64,000 nt of DNA from Serinus canaria (lineage: Eukaryota; Chordata; Aves; Passeriformes; Fringillidae), in the NCBI RefSeq assembly GCF_022539315.1, contig NC_066313.1, positions 31,409,059 through 31,473,058 on the forward strand, read 5' to 3'. The stretch's first letter is position 1; each line of letters opens with the position of its first letter. The translations under genes were made by a program, and so were the position numbers. The notes under the pieces are model-generated. The model was given only the letters and a program-made list of their open reading frames with translations, was not told the DNA's origin and searched no databases. Shown here piece by piece: positions 1 to 11,624 of this stretch.

Positions 1-1635
1 TCAAGGAATTCACAAGGAGTACTATAAGATTGTTCTTTACAAAAGTTCCTGACCATACACAGGTAGAAAAAGAGGGGTTGGATCAGGAGCATACATTTCC
101 ACTGCCAGAATTAGTTTAATCTTTGTTTTTTTGAAATGAGGTGCAGCTTTCAAGTGAAATCGACTGATCCTATTTTCAAAGATGTCTGGTATAGTCTAGG
201 CTAAGGTAGATTAGACTAGATGGAGACAACACACAGTAAAATCTCAGAATACTCATTAGATGAACAGTATTTGAGGTCAGAAGGGATTTCAGAAATCACT
301 TTCACATGCCTGCAGAGGACAATTTATACAGGCATCTCTGTAATGAGACAAGCACCCAAACTGTCAGTAATGAAATTTTCCAGTAGCAGGCATGGATACA
401 AAGACATGAAGGGATGCAGATTTCCAAAGGAAGAAAACTGAATTATGGTAGCAACTACCATTAATGATTATTTGAATGCAACAATGAAAATCTAAACTAA
501 ATCTGACCAGGGATATTATCACTGATCCAACTATAAATAGCTGATGATAATTATTCTAGTTAATATATTAAGATGAGCCATCAGCTATGTATCATCTATG
601 ACTGGCAAATATAAACAATTGTATGCAAGTAAATGGGTTAAAAGTTCAAGGATCACAAAATGAAATGAAATTTAAATTTTACAGAACAATCAACCTGTGG
701 GTTTCAGATGGAAATTCATGAACAGTCCTATGCTCCTGGATTTTGTCCAGCTTTGTGCTGCCCAGATTTTTCACTCATTTCACTTTTATGCCATGTTTAA
801 TCTGCTGATGCTACAGTTGCTCTTGACTGACACCAGTAATGAGTCAAAAGGAATTAGTCCTGACACCCACAATTAGCAAAGCAAAATAAGCAGCAAGAGT
901 AGTAAATAAATTTTCATAAATATTTGCCATTAATTAATTTTCAAAACTCTTTCATTTTTGCTTCATTTTTTGCTGAACAAGATGCCAGTCATCTGCAAAT
1001 GAGCAGTCATCTGGTTCTAATTCCCCTCAGGAAATCTGGAAACAAGAAATTCCTGTCTCCTACAGGAACGCAGAAAGGGAGCTACCTATCTATGAAGTCT
1101 ACTGGATACTATCCTCTTTCCAGGTCTTTTGCAATTTTCAAAATATTTCTAGGGCATTTTAAGACTGAATAATTTAATTTTCTTCATTACTCCCTCTCCC
1201 CTCTATTTCTAAACAACACCCAAAGGCATCTTTATACTTTTAAATTAATACTAATAAAGTATTAAAGTACTTCCAGAAAAACTAAAACCAGCCTTCTCCA
1301 ACCCAACCCCCCCAAAAAACAAACCAAAGCAAAGCAAAAATCATCTGGCCAAAATCTTTACTGTTTGTAGAAGAAATTTATCATGAGTTTCAAGTTCCTC
1401 TGAGAATATGTCAGAGAGAGAGATACATGCCAACTTTATAAAGGTCTAAGTTGAAAAGCTGATTTATTTATGCTCAACCTTCCTCCAGAAATAAAAACAG
1501 AATGAATTGTAAGGGGAAAAAAAAAGAAAAAGGGAAAAAAGCAAAAAGGCATAACACTGACAAAACCCCGGCTATTGAATTCTGTATTTCCAAGACTCTT
1601 TAAGTGGAAAGGCTATCCTTAGACCTGTTGGCCTC

Positions 1636-1680
1636 ATAACAAAGTGAATTTGTTATGATTTCAGAAATACACTTTGTTAT
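1636..1680. repeat. Inverted repeat, 11-bp perfect arms
   Basis: The left arm ataacaaagtg (1636-1646) is the exact reverse complement of cactttgttat (1670-1680), with a 23-bp spacer. It is an isolated palindrome with no other transposon hallmark. It may be chance or the remnant of a small hairpin. Confidence 0.7.
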
Positions 1681-2930
1681 AAAATGCACAAAGCCTTTCT
1701 GCCTCCTCCTCTCCCACTCCCCAAAGGAAGCTCGAAACTGTAACTCTTTGTGTGATGCTTCAGCGATTTGCACAGCAATTTAATTCCTTGGTATAGTCAG
1801 GAAAATCCTTACATGCATTTTATTGAAGGATGGGTAGAGGAAAAGGAGACTGAGAAAAATATAAAGAATGGTTGAAGGGAAAATGGAACAATAATTGGAT
1901 TAATATTCTAGAAAAACAAAAATTTTTAAAAAACTTAAAAATACACTATGCCTAAAAACCCAGGGAGAGGAACAGTTTCCTGTTCCTAATATTTAATAGA
2001 GATGCCTGGTAGAAAGCTAATCTAAGCCTTCTAGTATTTGAGCACAAACAGCAATTTCTATTCTCCCTTCCCCTTAGGCAAAACTGCCACCAAACCTGGA
2101 GGAGGCCACATCTGTTTGCTTTTGGTGGTGCTTGGATACAGTCCACATCCAGTTCTTAGAACCTGCCTTAGCAGGCAATGGATAATATTGTCCAGGAGTT
2201 GGTCTCCTCCAGTTCTCTGGTTCTATGCCCCTTGCTAATGAGCTGCCTGTTATGCAGCTGAATCCTACACAAGCACAAATATCCTAGCTTGAATCAGCCT
2301 AAACATGTGAAACACAGCTGGAGCAAGATTACTATTTCAAAAACAAGACAGGAACACAAAGTAATTTTGAGTTATAATTAACTGGTGGTCAGAGTCCATT
2401 AATGTCCCAAATTTTGCAGGATCCATGAGAAGTGATTCTAAGGAAATATTCCAAGAAAGATAACACATTGATATTGCATATTTTTATTATACATCTGCAT
2501 CGAGGAGAGGTCTGTCTTGTTTTGGCATTTGGGGAAAACAGTAAAATATATAATTTTACCTGGTCTTTCTCTAAATGTAAGCATAAATTATTGTCAAATA
2601 CGATCTAGGAAAGTCAGTTTTTATGCAACAGAATGACACTTAATAGGTATGAAAATTATGTCTATCTACTATGTGTATCTGGTTTACTTATTAAGTTTCC
2701 AAGTCAATTAGAATAAAAATAATGCTTAGCTTATTAAAAAAGGGAATCAACTTTGTGTGTGTGTGTGCTCAGAGCCCTCAGAAGTTAATTAGAAAGAAGA
2801 AAGAATGAAAACTACCTCTTTTTTTTTCCCAATGAGAATTTTTAGCAGTGCATCCCAGGTTAGTTTCTTTAGAGTGAATCTGTGAATTACAGAACGAAAA
2901 ACACCAAAAACAATCAAAGGAAAACAAAAC

Positions 2931-2959
2931 AGCTCATAACTTGGGTGGAGTTATGAGCT
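2931..2959. repeat. Inverted repeat, 10-bp perfect arms
   Basis: Arms agctcataac (2931-2940) and gttatgagct (2950-2959) are exact reverse complements around a 9-bp loop. As RNA this would fold into a short stem-loop. It lacks the roughly 22-bp, 60-80-nt architecture expected of a microRNA precursor. Confidence 0.75.
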
Positions 2960-4474
2960 TGAGTCCTTGAGTTTACTAAATGAAGAGCAGATCTGAATTT
3001 ACAGAAAAGCTGAAGATTGCTGCGACGTTAAATACTTTCTGATCTCAGTTTCATTCCCTACTACTTAAGAAATCATGTTTCTTTCTATTTTAAAAGCTCT
3101 TCTACAGTTGAAAGTTTCACAGGAAGGTTACTAAATCTTTCTATAGTCAGTCTTCCTAAAGAACAGTTGAAATTATGTATCTTGGTAAATAAAAAAGGAT
3201 GCAACTTTTAAAAGAAAACACATCCAAGCAAAAACCAGAAAGGCAGCCAAATCCTCTAGGTGTTGATGCTGATGGCCTGTGGCTGTACTACTTTGAGTTA
3301 TGATCTTAGAGTCTCCTAGGACAAGCAAGGTCAGGCTTGGTCAATACACAAACAGGATACCTACAAAGTAAATCTGGGTTCTGCAACTCATGGGGTCACA
3401 AATTCTGTAGCAAGAACTTTTCTTCTGTCTTGAGCATTTAATCTCTCCTTCGGGCATGGTCACAGAGGTCATTCTAGTCCTAGAAGTTCTGCTTTCTGAA
3501 CAGTTATAAAATTGCAGCCCTGACTACTTGAGGACATTAACAAAATGATGTCACTTCCCAGCCCATTCAAATTTCAATCAGATATCAAATACTTTACTCG
3601 CTGTTGTTTTACTGTATTTATATTTTTCATCAGCCCTATATTACTATAGTACTCTCTTGAAATATTATCTGACTCATTTTTGATCTTCATTCTGTGGTAT
3701 TTCCTGGTATTTCTAAAGTCCTTTGGCATTCCTAGGAAACTGAGAACTTTTATCATATCTGTCTTCAGAAATTATTTCCTTTCTGACAATCACCAAGGGC
3801 AATACTTTGACTACTGAAGTCTTTTGTGACTGGCTTTCAAAAGGCCCAGGACATCTTTGTCAGATTTCCTCACACCAAAGCTTGGGTTTCCAGCCTGCCT
3901 TCACATTGCCTATTACACTGGACAATTTAGGCATTAGAATTGCTGGGGTTTCCAAGTCCAAAGTAATAATGAGCATTTGTCCTTCTCTAGAAACAGGAAA
4001 GGTGGCCTGAGCTCAAGGGTCATGTTCAGTTCACAAATATGATGCTAAGTGAATTCAGGGAAACTGACTACCAAGTCAGAACTGGCTGTTAGATAGTTAT
4101 GGGTAAATAAGACGAATCTTAGACTTACTACTTGCTTTTATTATCACGAGGAACCATTATAGAGAGTAGATTTCTCTGAGGCTTTCTTGCAATATGTAAC
4201 CATACACTGGGTATAAAAGATGAAGTGGAAGGAACCACATTTTAGAGATGCTATGCATAAATCCTTTCTTCTTTAAAACTCTTTTATTTTGTATGAAAGT
4301 CTCTTGTATAAACAGCAGTCATTCCCACACTACAATTGATTTTGTGCTGCAGAAATATAACTTTTCAGACCTATGAGCTGCTTTTTTTCTTTACTAAATA
4401 ATTTTCACCTAATATTCTTGTAGAATCACAGGTCTAACTCTTAATTTTCCACATCAGAACATCATGGGAATATG

Positions 4475-4605
4475 TGCCAAATGGCTCCTTATAATCAAGA
4501 AATACATCTACTGATACAGTTCTATATATTAGACTTGTTGCTCTATTAAGAAAGGGATCAAGCAGTTTTAGAGTATTTTTTCTTGACAATTCCATACTGT
4601 TTGTT
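4475..4605 (-). mobile_element. Ancient CR1/L3-type LINE fragment (reverse transcriptase region)
   Basis: The plus strand carries the diverged antisense of the CR1/L3 reverse-transcriptase segment that encodes the stretch around the YLDF-type motif. Recognisable blocks are 'ataatcaagaaatacatcta', 'ttgttgctctatta' and 'cttgacaattccatactg'. The match is recalled from old amniote CR1/L3 copies, not computed. The copy is heavily mutated, with stops in all frames, and has no 3' tail, so it is a dead, old insertion. It is older-looking than the CR1 copies with intact tails elsewhere in the window. Confidence 0.6.
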
Positions 4606-5500
4606 TGTCCTCCTTTTGTTTCTCATTACTTTCTTCTTTTTTATTTTCTTTTACCCCCTAGATGTTTTGGTTTTGGTTTATTTTTTTTTCCTAATGGGAT
4701 TCCCTTTCTGATGACTAATAGAAAATCCTATCATCTATTTACCAGCAGCTATGAAAAAATTCTGTCTTTATGGAGGAGTTTTTTGATATTGTTGGGATAG
4801 AACAATAATAGAGAAGCTACTGTCTTAGTGTGATTTGCAGTCCAACAAAATATTTTATAAATCAAGAAAATATATATGGGAACAGTGAAGAAATTGTCTA
4901 CATTATAGAACACTGTTTTCACAAAAAGTGACTTAGAGATGCATTTTGGATCATTGTACTTTGGCATAAACACTCAAGATGTTATATTATATATATATAT
5001 CTCATTATGTATATTAAAACATCATACATCTCAATATGTATGATGTTTTAATATATAGAAAGGAGCAAAATATAATCCCTCTGTTAGTTCCAAAAACAAT
5101 GATAACAATATCTTTTCTAAATTTTTCCATTTAGCCAGGATTTGCACTATTAGATTTTTCACCTCTGATGATTGTATGTAAATGTCCCAGTGTCTGGTTT
5201 TTGGGGTAATTTTTCTAAGTGTGACAAAATGGATTTGAAAAAAGGACTCCATATTACGGAGTAGTTAAAAAAAGTACTGTGGCAGCTTATTATAAAAGTG
5301 GTGGATGCACTCATCTCACACCATTTAGCATTTTATAAATGAAATTATACTTAAAAAATCCTTCACCATAGTGTCTGTATGCATGGAGAAAAAGAAGACT
5401 AAGCAGATGAATGTGATAATCATTTTGGCTGAGAAATTTTTTAATCTATCAAATTTCCTGTTACTTTCTGCTTTCCAGAATCCTCTATACTGCCGTCATC
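4606..5500. other. AT-rich non-coding stretch between repeats
   Basis: No gene or interspersed repeat is recognised. It contains a short (TA)n run at about 4985-5000 and the perfect inverted repeat listed separately. Small minus-strand open frames are AT-rich and show no domain. Confidence 0.55.
5010..5055. repeat. Perfect 20-bp inverted repeat beside a (TA)n run
   Basis: The left arm 5010-5029 (tatattaaaacatcatacat) is an exact reverse complement of 5036-5055, with a 6-bp loop ctcaat. A (TA)n run ends at about 5000. A perfect stem of this length is unexpected by chance. It could extrude as a cruciform, or have arisen by template switching or as the residue of a short palindromic insertion. 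No flanking target duplication was recognised. Confidence 0.9.
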
Positions 5501-5554
5501 AAAGCTGGAACTGTCTTGCTGTGGTTGTCTGTGCTTTTCGGTGTTTGCGTGTGG

Positions 5555-5765
5555 TCGTGGGGGGCGGGGCGGGGGGCGGGGCGGGGAGGTGGGAGGGGGA
5601 GGGCGGGAGGGGGGACGGGGGGAGGGGGCCGGGAAGGGCCGGCAGGGACGGGCATGGGAAGGGAAGGGCCGTTCGGGAAGTGCAGGGAAGGGCCGGGCAG
5701 TGCAGGGCATGGCCGGGAAGGCAGGGACGGTAATGGCCTGGCCTGGACGTGCCGTGGCATGTCCT
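5555..5765. repeat. G-rich low-complexity/minisatellite block
   Basis: About 200 bp of very G-rich DNA in an AT-rich setting. It begins with ggggcgggg units at 5562-5587, continues with gggagg/gggcgg variants, and then holds GGGAAGGGCC-type units, for example near 5630-5640, 5655-5670 and 5686-5698. Many closely spaced runs of three or more G make G-quadruplex formation plausible on the plus strand. Long open frames in all orientations here are products of the biased composition. CpG dinucleotides are present, but the simple-repeat structure argues against a promoter. Confidence 0.85.
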
Positions 5766-5886
5766 GCCTGTTCCTTTCCTGTCCTTCCGTCCTTTCCTGT
5801 TCCGTCCTTTCCTTTCCTTTCCTTTCCTTTCCTGTCCTTTCCTTTCCTTTCCTTTCCTTTCCTTTCCTTCCTTTCTTTCTTTTCCC
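5766..5886. repeat. (TTTCC)n microsatellite
   Basis: A pyrimidine-only run made of ttcct/tcctg units. It is imperfect at the left end (tcctgtccttccgtcc) and nearly pure cctttccttt toward the right, then decays to ttcctttctttc. It directly abuts the G-rich block, so one strand switches from purine-rich to pyrimidine-rich at about 5760. Confidence 0.95.
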
Positions 5887-5889
5887 TTA

Positions 5890-6510
5890 AATATTTAATA
5901 TATGCATAGGTAGAGGTTAATCTCTCTGACTGCTTTGGAAATTGGCTTGTGCTAGAGGCAGCACATCCACACACTCTTTTGTGGTACTTAAAAACTGACT
6001 TTTACCAGTGTTTTGCTACTTTCGTTCTGTCATTCTGAGCTTTAGAAAGCTGACCTCCTAAATCCAGAAAATATCGAATGTCAACTCTGGGGAAGCTTGT
6101 TGGCAGAAAGTGGAAAGGGGGTTGCTTTCCTTGCTACCTGGAGAAGATACCAGCTGATCTGCACAGACCATGCCTGACACATGACATCTGTTCCAAAAAT
6201 TTCATGTACCGTAGCATTTAAGGCTCACCCAAATCCTGTCTCTACCATGTGTATCTTTGGCTCTAATGACTCAGGGTATTAAGTCTAAATTAGAGCTCTT
6301 GCTTGCTGCGTTTTATTTTGGTGAAGTTCTGGTGAAGATGTATTTTGATGAAGTTTCCAGAATAAACATCTGAGGAGGAAGCCTTCTACCCCATAACTCA
6401 GCAAAATGAGCGAAGAGTATTGTGTGCAACTACACAGCTGCTTTTCATCTTTTGGTTTGATGAGCAATATGATTAAATCCTTTTTTTTTTTTTTGTTATC
6501 AGGAAATACA
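5890..6510. other. Non-coding stretch ending in a poly(T) run
   Basis: No gene or repeat family is recognised. A T-run of about 14 bases lies at 6481-6494, just before the CR1 copy that follows. Confidence 0.5.
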
Positions 6511-6900
6511 GAATCATAGAATTATTAAGATTGGAGAAGACTTCCAAGATCATGAAGTCTGACATTCAGTTGAATACCATGTCGACCACTGAACCATAGT
6601 GCAAAGTTCCATGTCCCCACCTTTTTTTGAACAGTTCCAGGGATGGTGATTCCATCTGTTCTGTGGGTAGCCTGTTTGAATGCTTGAATACCATTTCAGT
6701 GAAGATATTTTTCCTAATATCCAATATGAACCTCCCCTGGTGCAACTTGAGGCCATTCCCCTTTCCTTTACCAAGTTTCCTGGGAGAAAAGGGCGTATGT
6801 CAATGACTAAAAATCTTAACAAAATGGGTGTAGTCCAGTCTAACAGTAATGGAAGAAATTTGTGGAACCTCTCCTCAAGTTCTATAGTCCCACCCTGAGT
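6511..6900 (-). mobile_element. CR1 LINE, 3' part, minus orientation
   Basis: Begins on the plus strand with the reverse complement of the CR1 tail (gaatcatagaattattaaga, then ccaagatcatgaagtc). It continues through typical 3'-region blocks: ttccagggatggtgattcca, tttttcctaatatcc, aacttgaggccattccc and cctctcctcaagttc. The copy is 5'-truncated and diverged. The minus-strand open frame inside it (6550-6822) is part of the CR1 body and not a host gene. Confidence 0.92.
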
Positions 6901-7239
6901 ACATGGACTACATCACAGAAACATATTTTAGTAAAAAACTAGAAGCCAAACATTAATATTCCTTATATATGAAAAATTAATATACAGTAGCGTCATGAGC
7001 CTTCTTTCATAGTGTGGCCAATACTGAAAGCAGCTTTCAACTTTTTTTTCAATATAACTCATTATTATTAATACTTTGTCTACTCAAAAAGAGAAAAAAA
7101 TACATTTCTATAAAAACATGTGTTTAGATTTCCAAATGCTTTTTATCAACTGAATACAACAGAGCCATGACAATTCACACCACCCTGAGAACCTGTCTTC
7201 CCTGAAGTCATATTTGGCAGTCAGGTTATGGTCATCTCA

Positions 7240-7430
7240 CCACAGAATTGTGCAGGCTGGAAAAAAGCTCTAAGGCTCAGTCCAACCATTAACCCAGTGC
7301 TGTGATATTCACCACCAAAACACATCCTGAAGTGTCACATCCACACGTCTTTTGAATACTTCCAGGGACAGTGATTCCATCAGTTTCCTGGGCTGCTTGG
7401 GCAATGTATTCCACGCCATAGAGAAGGTCT
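7240..7430 (-). mobile_element. CR1 LINE 3' fragment, minus orientation
   Basis: The plus strand reads through a degenerate CR1 tail (cacagaattgtgcaggctgg), then 'ctcagtccaacc', 'cacatccacacgtcttttga' and 'ccagggacagtgattccatc'. It ends near 'gggcaatgtattcca'. It is 5'-truncated within the 3' untranslated part and more diverged than the copy at 6.5 kb. Confidence 0.88.
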
Positions 7431-7449
7431 GCCAACACAGAACCAACTG

Positions 7450-7543
7450 TGAGAAGTACAGAGGGAGAAATAGGGAGGAAGAGAGAGGCAGATGGAGGAA
7501 AGAGAGAGAAGAGAAGAAGGGAAGAAAGGAACAGAAAGGAGAC
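7450..7543. repeat. GA-rich low-complexity tract
   Basis: An almost pure purine stretch of gaga/ggaa/gagg units on the plus strand, adjoining the end of a CR1 copy. The short reading frame across it (Glu/Arg/Lys-rich) is a composition product. Confidence 0.85.
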
Positions 7544-10500
7544 TGCCTTTATTGGTATCCTACAGAAAATGACTGAAATACATATTGTAGTGTTTAAAAT
7601 ATCAACATAGATTATGCTATACTAAAAAATGCTAAGACCTAGTAGAGGAAGTGTTAATGCTTCATGTTTCCCCAGCTTTCTATCTCTATCTAAAGTTTCA
7701 GTTTCCTACTTAATATTTCCAAAATTGGCGTGAGGTCTCATCTCACATTTTTTGTGCTAAAATTTAACACTTTGGTTTTAGCCTGAATTTAGAATAAAAT
7801 AACAGTACAGGTATCAAGTTATACAAGGCATTGTAGAGTGAAAGGCTGAGTGCAAATTTTAGTATTTCACAATCAAATAATTGACACTTCAAACCCTCTT
7901 TTTTTTTCATGATATAAAAAATAACCAAGTAAAAATAAAAAGGCACTTTAACGCCATGATCCTGATAAAGTTCCATCTCATATTTTGCACCTGTTTTATT
8001 TTCTTCTTTATCTTCCCTCTTTTTTTTTTTTTTTTAATCTGGAAACACTAATTTTCTATTAAGACATATTGCTGGCAAATGTGTTGATCACCTAAATCAT
8101 GAAGAGAAAAGCATGAAGAAGCCAGGAATTTTAGATGTGTTCTTGCACCTGCTGTTTTTGCAGCCAACTTTCCATCTGGGACTGATGCTATTATTTTGTT
8201 TCTTGAAGTTGGGTTACACTGACATATTTTTAGAGGCTGAAGGAGGAGGAACCTGGCTTTATGTAGTCCTGGTTTGTGAAGCTACAAGACCATCATCTGC
8301 ATTAGAAAGATACTCAGTACATTAGTCAAAATCAAAACAAGTGTGGCCAGTGTAAATTATCGCCCACAGGGCAGTTTTCTAAAAAATCAGATACTAATTT
8401 CTCTGTGAATATGCTAATCACTTAGATTTGACTAATCCCTTAGATTTGACACCCACATTTTGGATAGAGAAAGTTGAATGAGACTTCTCTCATTCAAAAT
8501 ACTTATGTCCACTAAGGCAAATTCTTAGATATAAGTTATTCTGACATAGCACTTTTGAATTTACCCAATTTCCTTTGTCAAAAATATCTGAAAATCTTTC
8601 AGAATTTTAGTGGCAAACATTGATTTTTTTCTGAATATAGTCCTGTTCCCTAAATATTGAACAACTCTGAATTATTATTATTGTTATTATCTGAGAGATC
8701 AGAAAATTTCCAAACTAAATGAATAAACTAAATATATCCTGCTCTTTGCAAAGACAGAAAGCCCAGATCCTGGTGCTCTCAATCATCATGGGAAATGTGT
8801 CATTATTCCAAGAGTCAAAGAAGTCAGCAGAAATACTTATGGAGCAATACAGACCTAAGCAGCAGAACAGGAAATCAGAATTTATATTATTTTAATTTAA
8901 AGCAGAAACCTCAAAGTGAAGAACCTGTGATGTCTGAACAATGAAAATTTCACAGCAAATCACAGAGAAGTCAGAGCCAGTAGCTCCCAGTAGTAATGCT
9001 CCAGTACAAAATCAATTTGTCTTATTTGCAAGAGTTCACCCTCTCATGGTGTTTAGGAGCCTGCTATTTTTCTCATCCACCAGGAACACACATGAGTTAC
9101 AGGTAAGCTGCTTTGGGTCACCTCTTCTGCAGTGCCAAGTACCCTCTGTGCTGTTTTATAATGAGCAGAGCCTGACTAGAATACAAATATGGTATTTTCC
9201 ATGCTCTCCATGCAGTCTGGAAAACAACTACAGGGTCCCCAAGCAGATTGGCAGACAAATGGCACCAGAGCACTCTCTTGGCAATCTGTGTCTCTGTTAG
9301 GGCCCAAAACTCTTTGAGCAATTTCAGCTGTCAGATTGCAGCAGATGAGCCAACCACGATCCTGCTCAGCCCCACAGGCCTGATTAGCACCTGCACTGTC
9401 ACTCTTCTCTCTGCAAGGAGGTAACAAACCTGTTCAACAGCTGCACAGGTGACAGTAGACCCTGCGGTGTATCTCAGCATCCTGCTATTTTAGAGAGCAG
9501 CACTTAGCACAGCAAAAATCTAATGAACTGTTTAATGCTCCTGTCTCTGTCAGTGACTTTCTGGTGTCTCCAAGAATTTCCAAAGTTCTTCTTTCCCACA
9601 GGATTCAGTGACATAGGACAGGTTCTTCACCTAGTTCTGAATGGATTTGGAATGGAGTCATGTGATGTGTACCTGACTTATGAACCGTACCAGGATAAAG
9701 CAGGCAAGATTAATCAATGCATGCCAGGCAATGATGATATGGCATAAACCTTCTGAAAAACAGGTTTCTGTCTGCTCATGGTAACACAATGAGCTCTGTA
9801 CACATAGGAACCAAATTTCTAACAGCAAAACATATTTATAAGAAGTTAAGGAGTTTCATGGTTACAGCTACACTAAAAATAAGAGACACCACAGGAGAAC
9901 TGTCATTGTGGCATCTTTTTTTGGGTAGTGCTCATATCTTTTCACTGGCTGAAGATAGAATTCAATTTATCATCCTAAATTAGCTGCTTCAGAAAAATAA
10001 TGGAATCTTGGCAAAGATTTTAATATAGTTCAGATAAATTATGACACTGTGCATAACTATCACAATAACCTATACTACAGCAGTTGGGTTGTACTGAGTG
10101 GTTTGAAATTTTTCTTAATAAAACAGTCTACATATTTCTTTTAAAACTCTACTCATGAAAATGATTTATTGACAAATTGATAAAAGAATTTACAGAATGT
10201 GTTAAAGGATCTTAATCTTTACAAAATATTGGTAAAGGACCAAATAATCCACAAAAAAAGTTCTTCTGGGAGAATGCAGGTTTTGTTTGTTTCATGGGAA
10301 AAAAAGCAAAAAAATGTTGGGAGTTTGTTTGTGAGTGTTTTGTTTGGTTGGTTGGGTTTTCTTGGTTCCAATTTCCTCACAAAAAACAGTTCTTGATTTC
10401 TTTTGTGGTAATTTTAACATTGCTATTTTACTAATTTCTGACATGGGTAACTAATTTTTCCTTTCATTCAGAGAGAGTTGTTCTTCAAGTTACTCTGGAA

Positions 10501-11624
10501 AACAGAATTAGCCTAGAGGTTTAAGTAGTTTGCTTATATACTGCATTCCTTTGTAATTAAGATGGAATGTCAAATCGTTGGGCTCACACTAAGCAACACA
10601 TAAATGGCTGATCAGAAACTTTGGACTACATGAATGTTGAATTTAGAAAGAAATTATTATATGACTTTCAGGTGAATAAGACTGCTTTCACAAAGAGCTA
10701 GCCTCTCACAGTGGAGATGTTTTTAAGAGAGGAAATATACTTTGCTCTCTCTACGATTTTCTGTACTGCAAAGGCATGAGTCTCATTGTCTCTGTAAACT
10801 TATAAGCTGATGTGACTCTTACTCTCAAAGCTTCCCTAATCTACTCAATGTTACACCAAATCAATCCATGTTTATTTTTATAGTATATTGGAAAACTGTG
10901 TGAAGGTATTTGTGTTGTAATTCTGACACTCTACAGAATAGTTTCAGAAATAAAGTGCAAGGTTGTAGTGCACTAAGAAAATCTTGCTAATGGTCTTTCT
11001 TATAGTTGTAAACTTAAATTGGCAAAGAATACTAATAGAAGTTTGCATATAGCAAATGACATTTTTCCTATTACTTAGTAAATTGCACGGAGTGTCTGAA
11101 GCCAGTCATAAGCAAGACACACTTTAATTGTCAATTTAAGTGGGATTACTGTGATATGGTTTCTAAAGCTCAATGTAGACCCTTCTAATAGGATTCATAA
11201 CTGCACAGACACACTTTCTTATTCTAAATGATATTGCCTCTAAACTGTTCTATTCCAAATTAAAGGTTTTTATTTAAGTTACTTAGTTACTTGAATAATG
11301 GCGGAACAACTGGAAAGTCTAGAAAAGTTATCCTGTAATGTGTATTAGGATTTTCTTAACAAGCAATCCCTGTAGCAGTCACATGTACTGTTTCAAACTG
11401 TGATTTTATTCTTCATCATCTCATGGTGACATATAGAAACTTTAGTCTCTGCCATATCTAGCAGAGTTTTTATAAAGTCTAATGTAAGATCTACTGGTAT
11501 TGAAGAGGTTCTTCTATGACTTCTATTTAGGCTTTCAATCCAATCCTCTGTAATTAGCACAAAATTCAGTACACCACACATTTGAATGTATAGATTTTTG
11601 AGCAATTATGTACATTCTGAGTAT
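7544..11624. other. Long non-coding stretch, nothing recognised
   Basis: Four kilobases with no interspersed repeat, RNA gene or protein-like frame that I can support. It has poly(T) runs at about 7897-7908 and 8020-8035, an 18-bp tandem duplication at 8416-8451 and a G/T-rich patch at about 10322-10366. The open frames at 8941-9300 and on the opposite strand at 9118-9427 overlap each other antisense, show no domain and are probably chance. Confidence 0.5.
8416..8451 (+). repeat. 18-bp tandem duplication, two copies
   Basis: The unit aatcacttagatttgact (8416-8433) is followed directly by aatcccttagatttgaca (8434-8451), with two differences. This is a small local slippage-type duplication. 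Confidence 0.85.

Larger units (their letters stand above)
1..4440. other. AT-rich non-coding stretch, no gene recognised
   Basis: No open frame here exceeds about 80 codons, and none resembles a known protein. No CR1 tail or other interspersed repeat is evident. The stretch holds two short inverted repeats, listed separately, and a (TG)7 run at 2754-2767. It could be intergenic or intronic; the sequence alone does not decide. Confidence 0.6.

Noticed and set aside
5371..5974. Several overlapping open frames of 90-177 codons on both strands
   Set aside because: They lie across the G-rich block and TTTCC microsatellite. The translations are low-complexity (Gly/Arg, Pro/Arg, Lys/Glu, Phe/Leu) and overlap in most frames, as expected when stop codons are excluded by composition.
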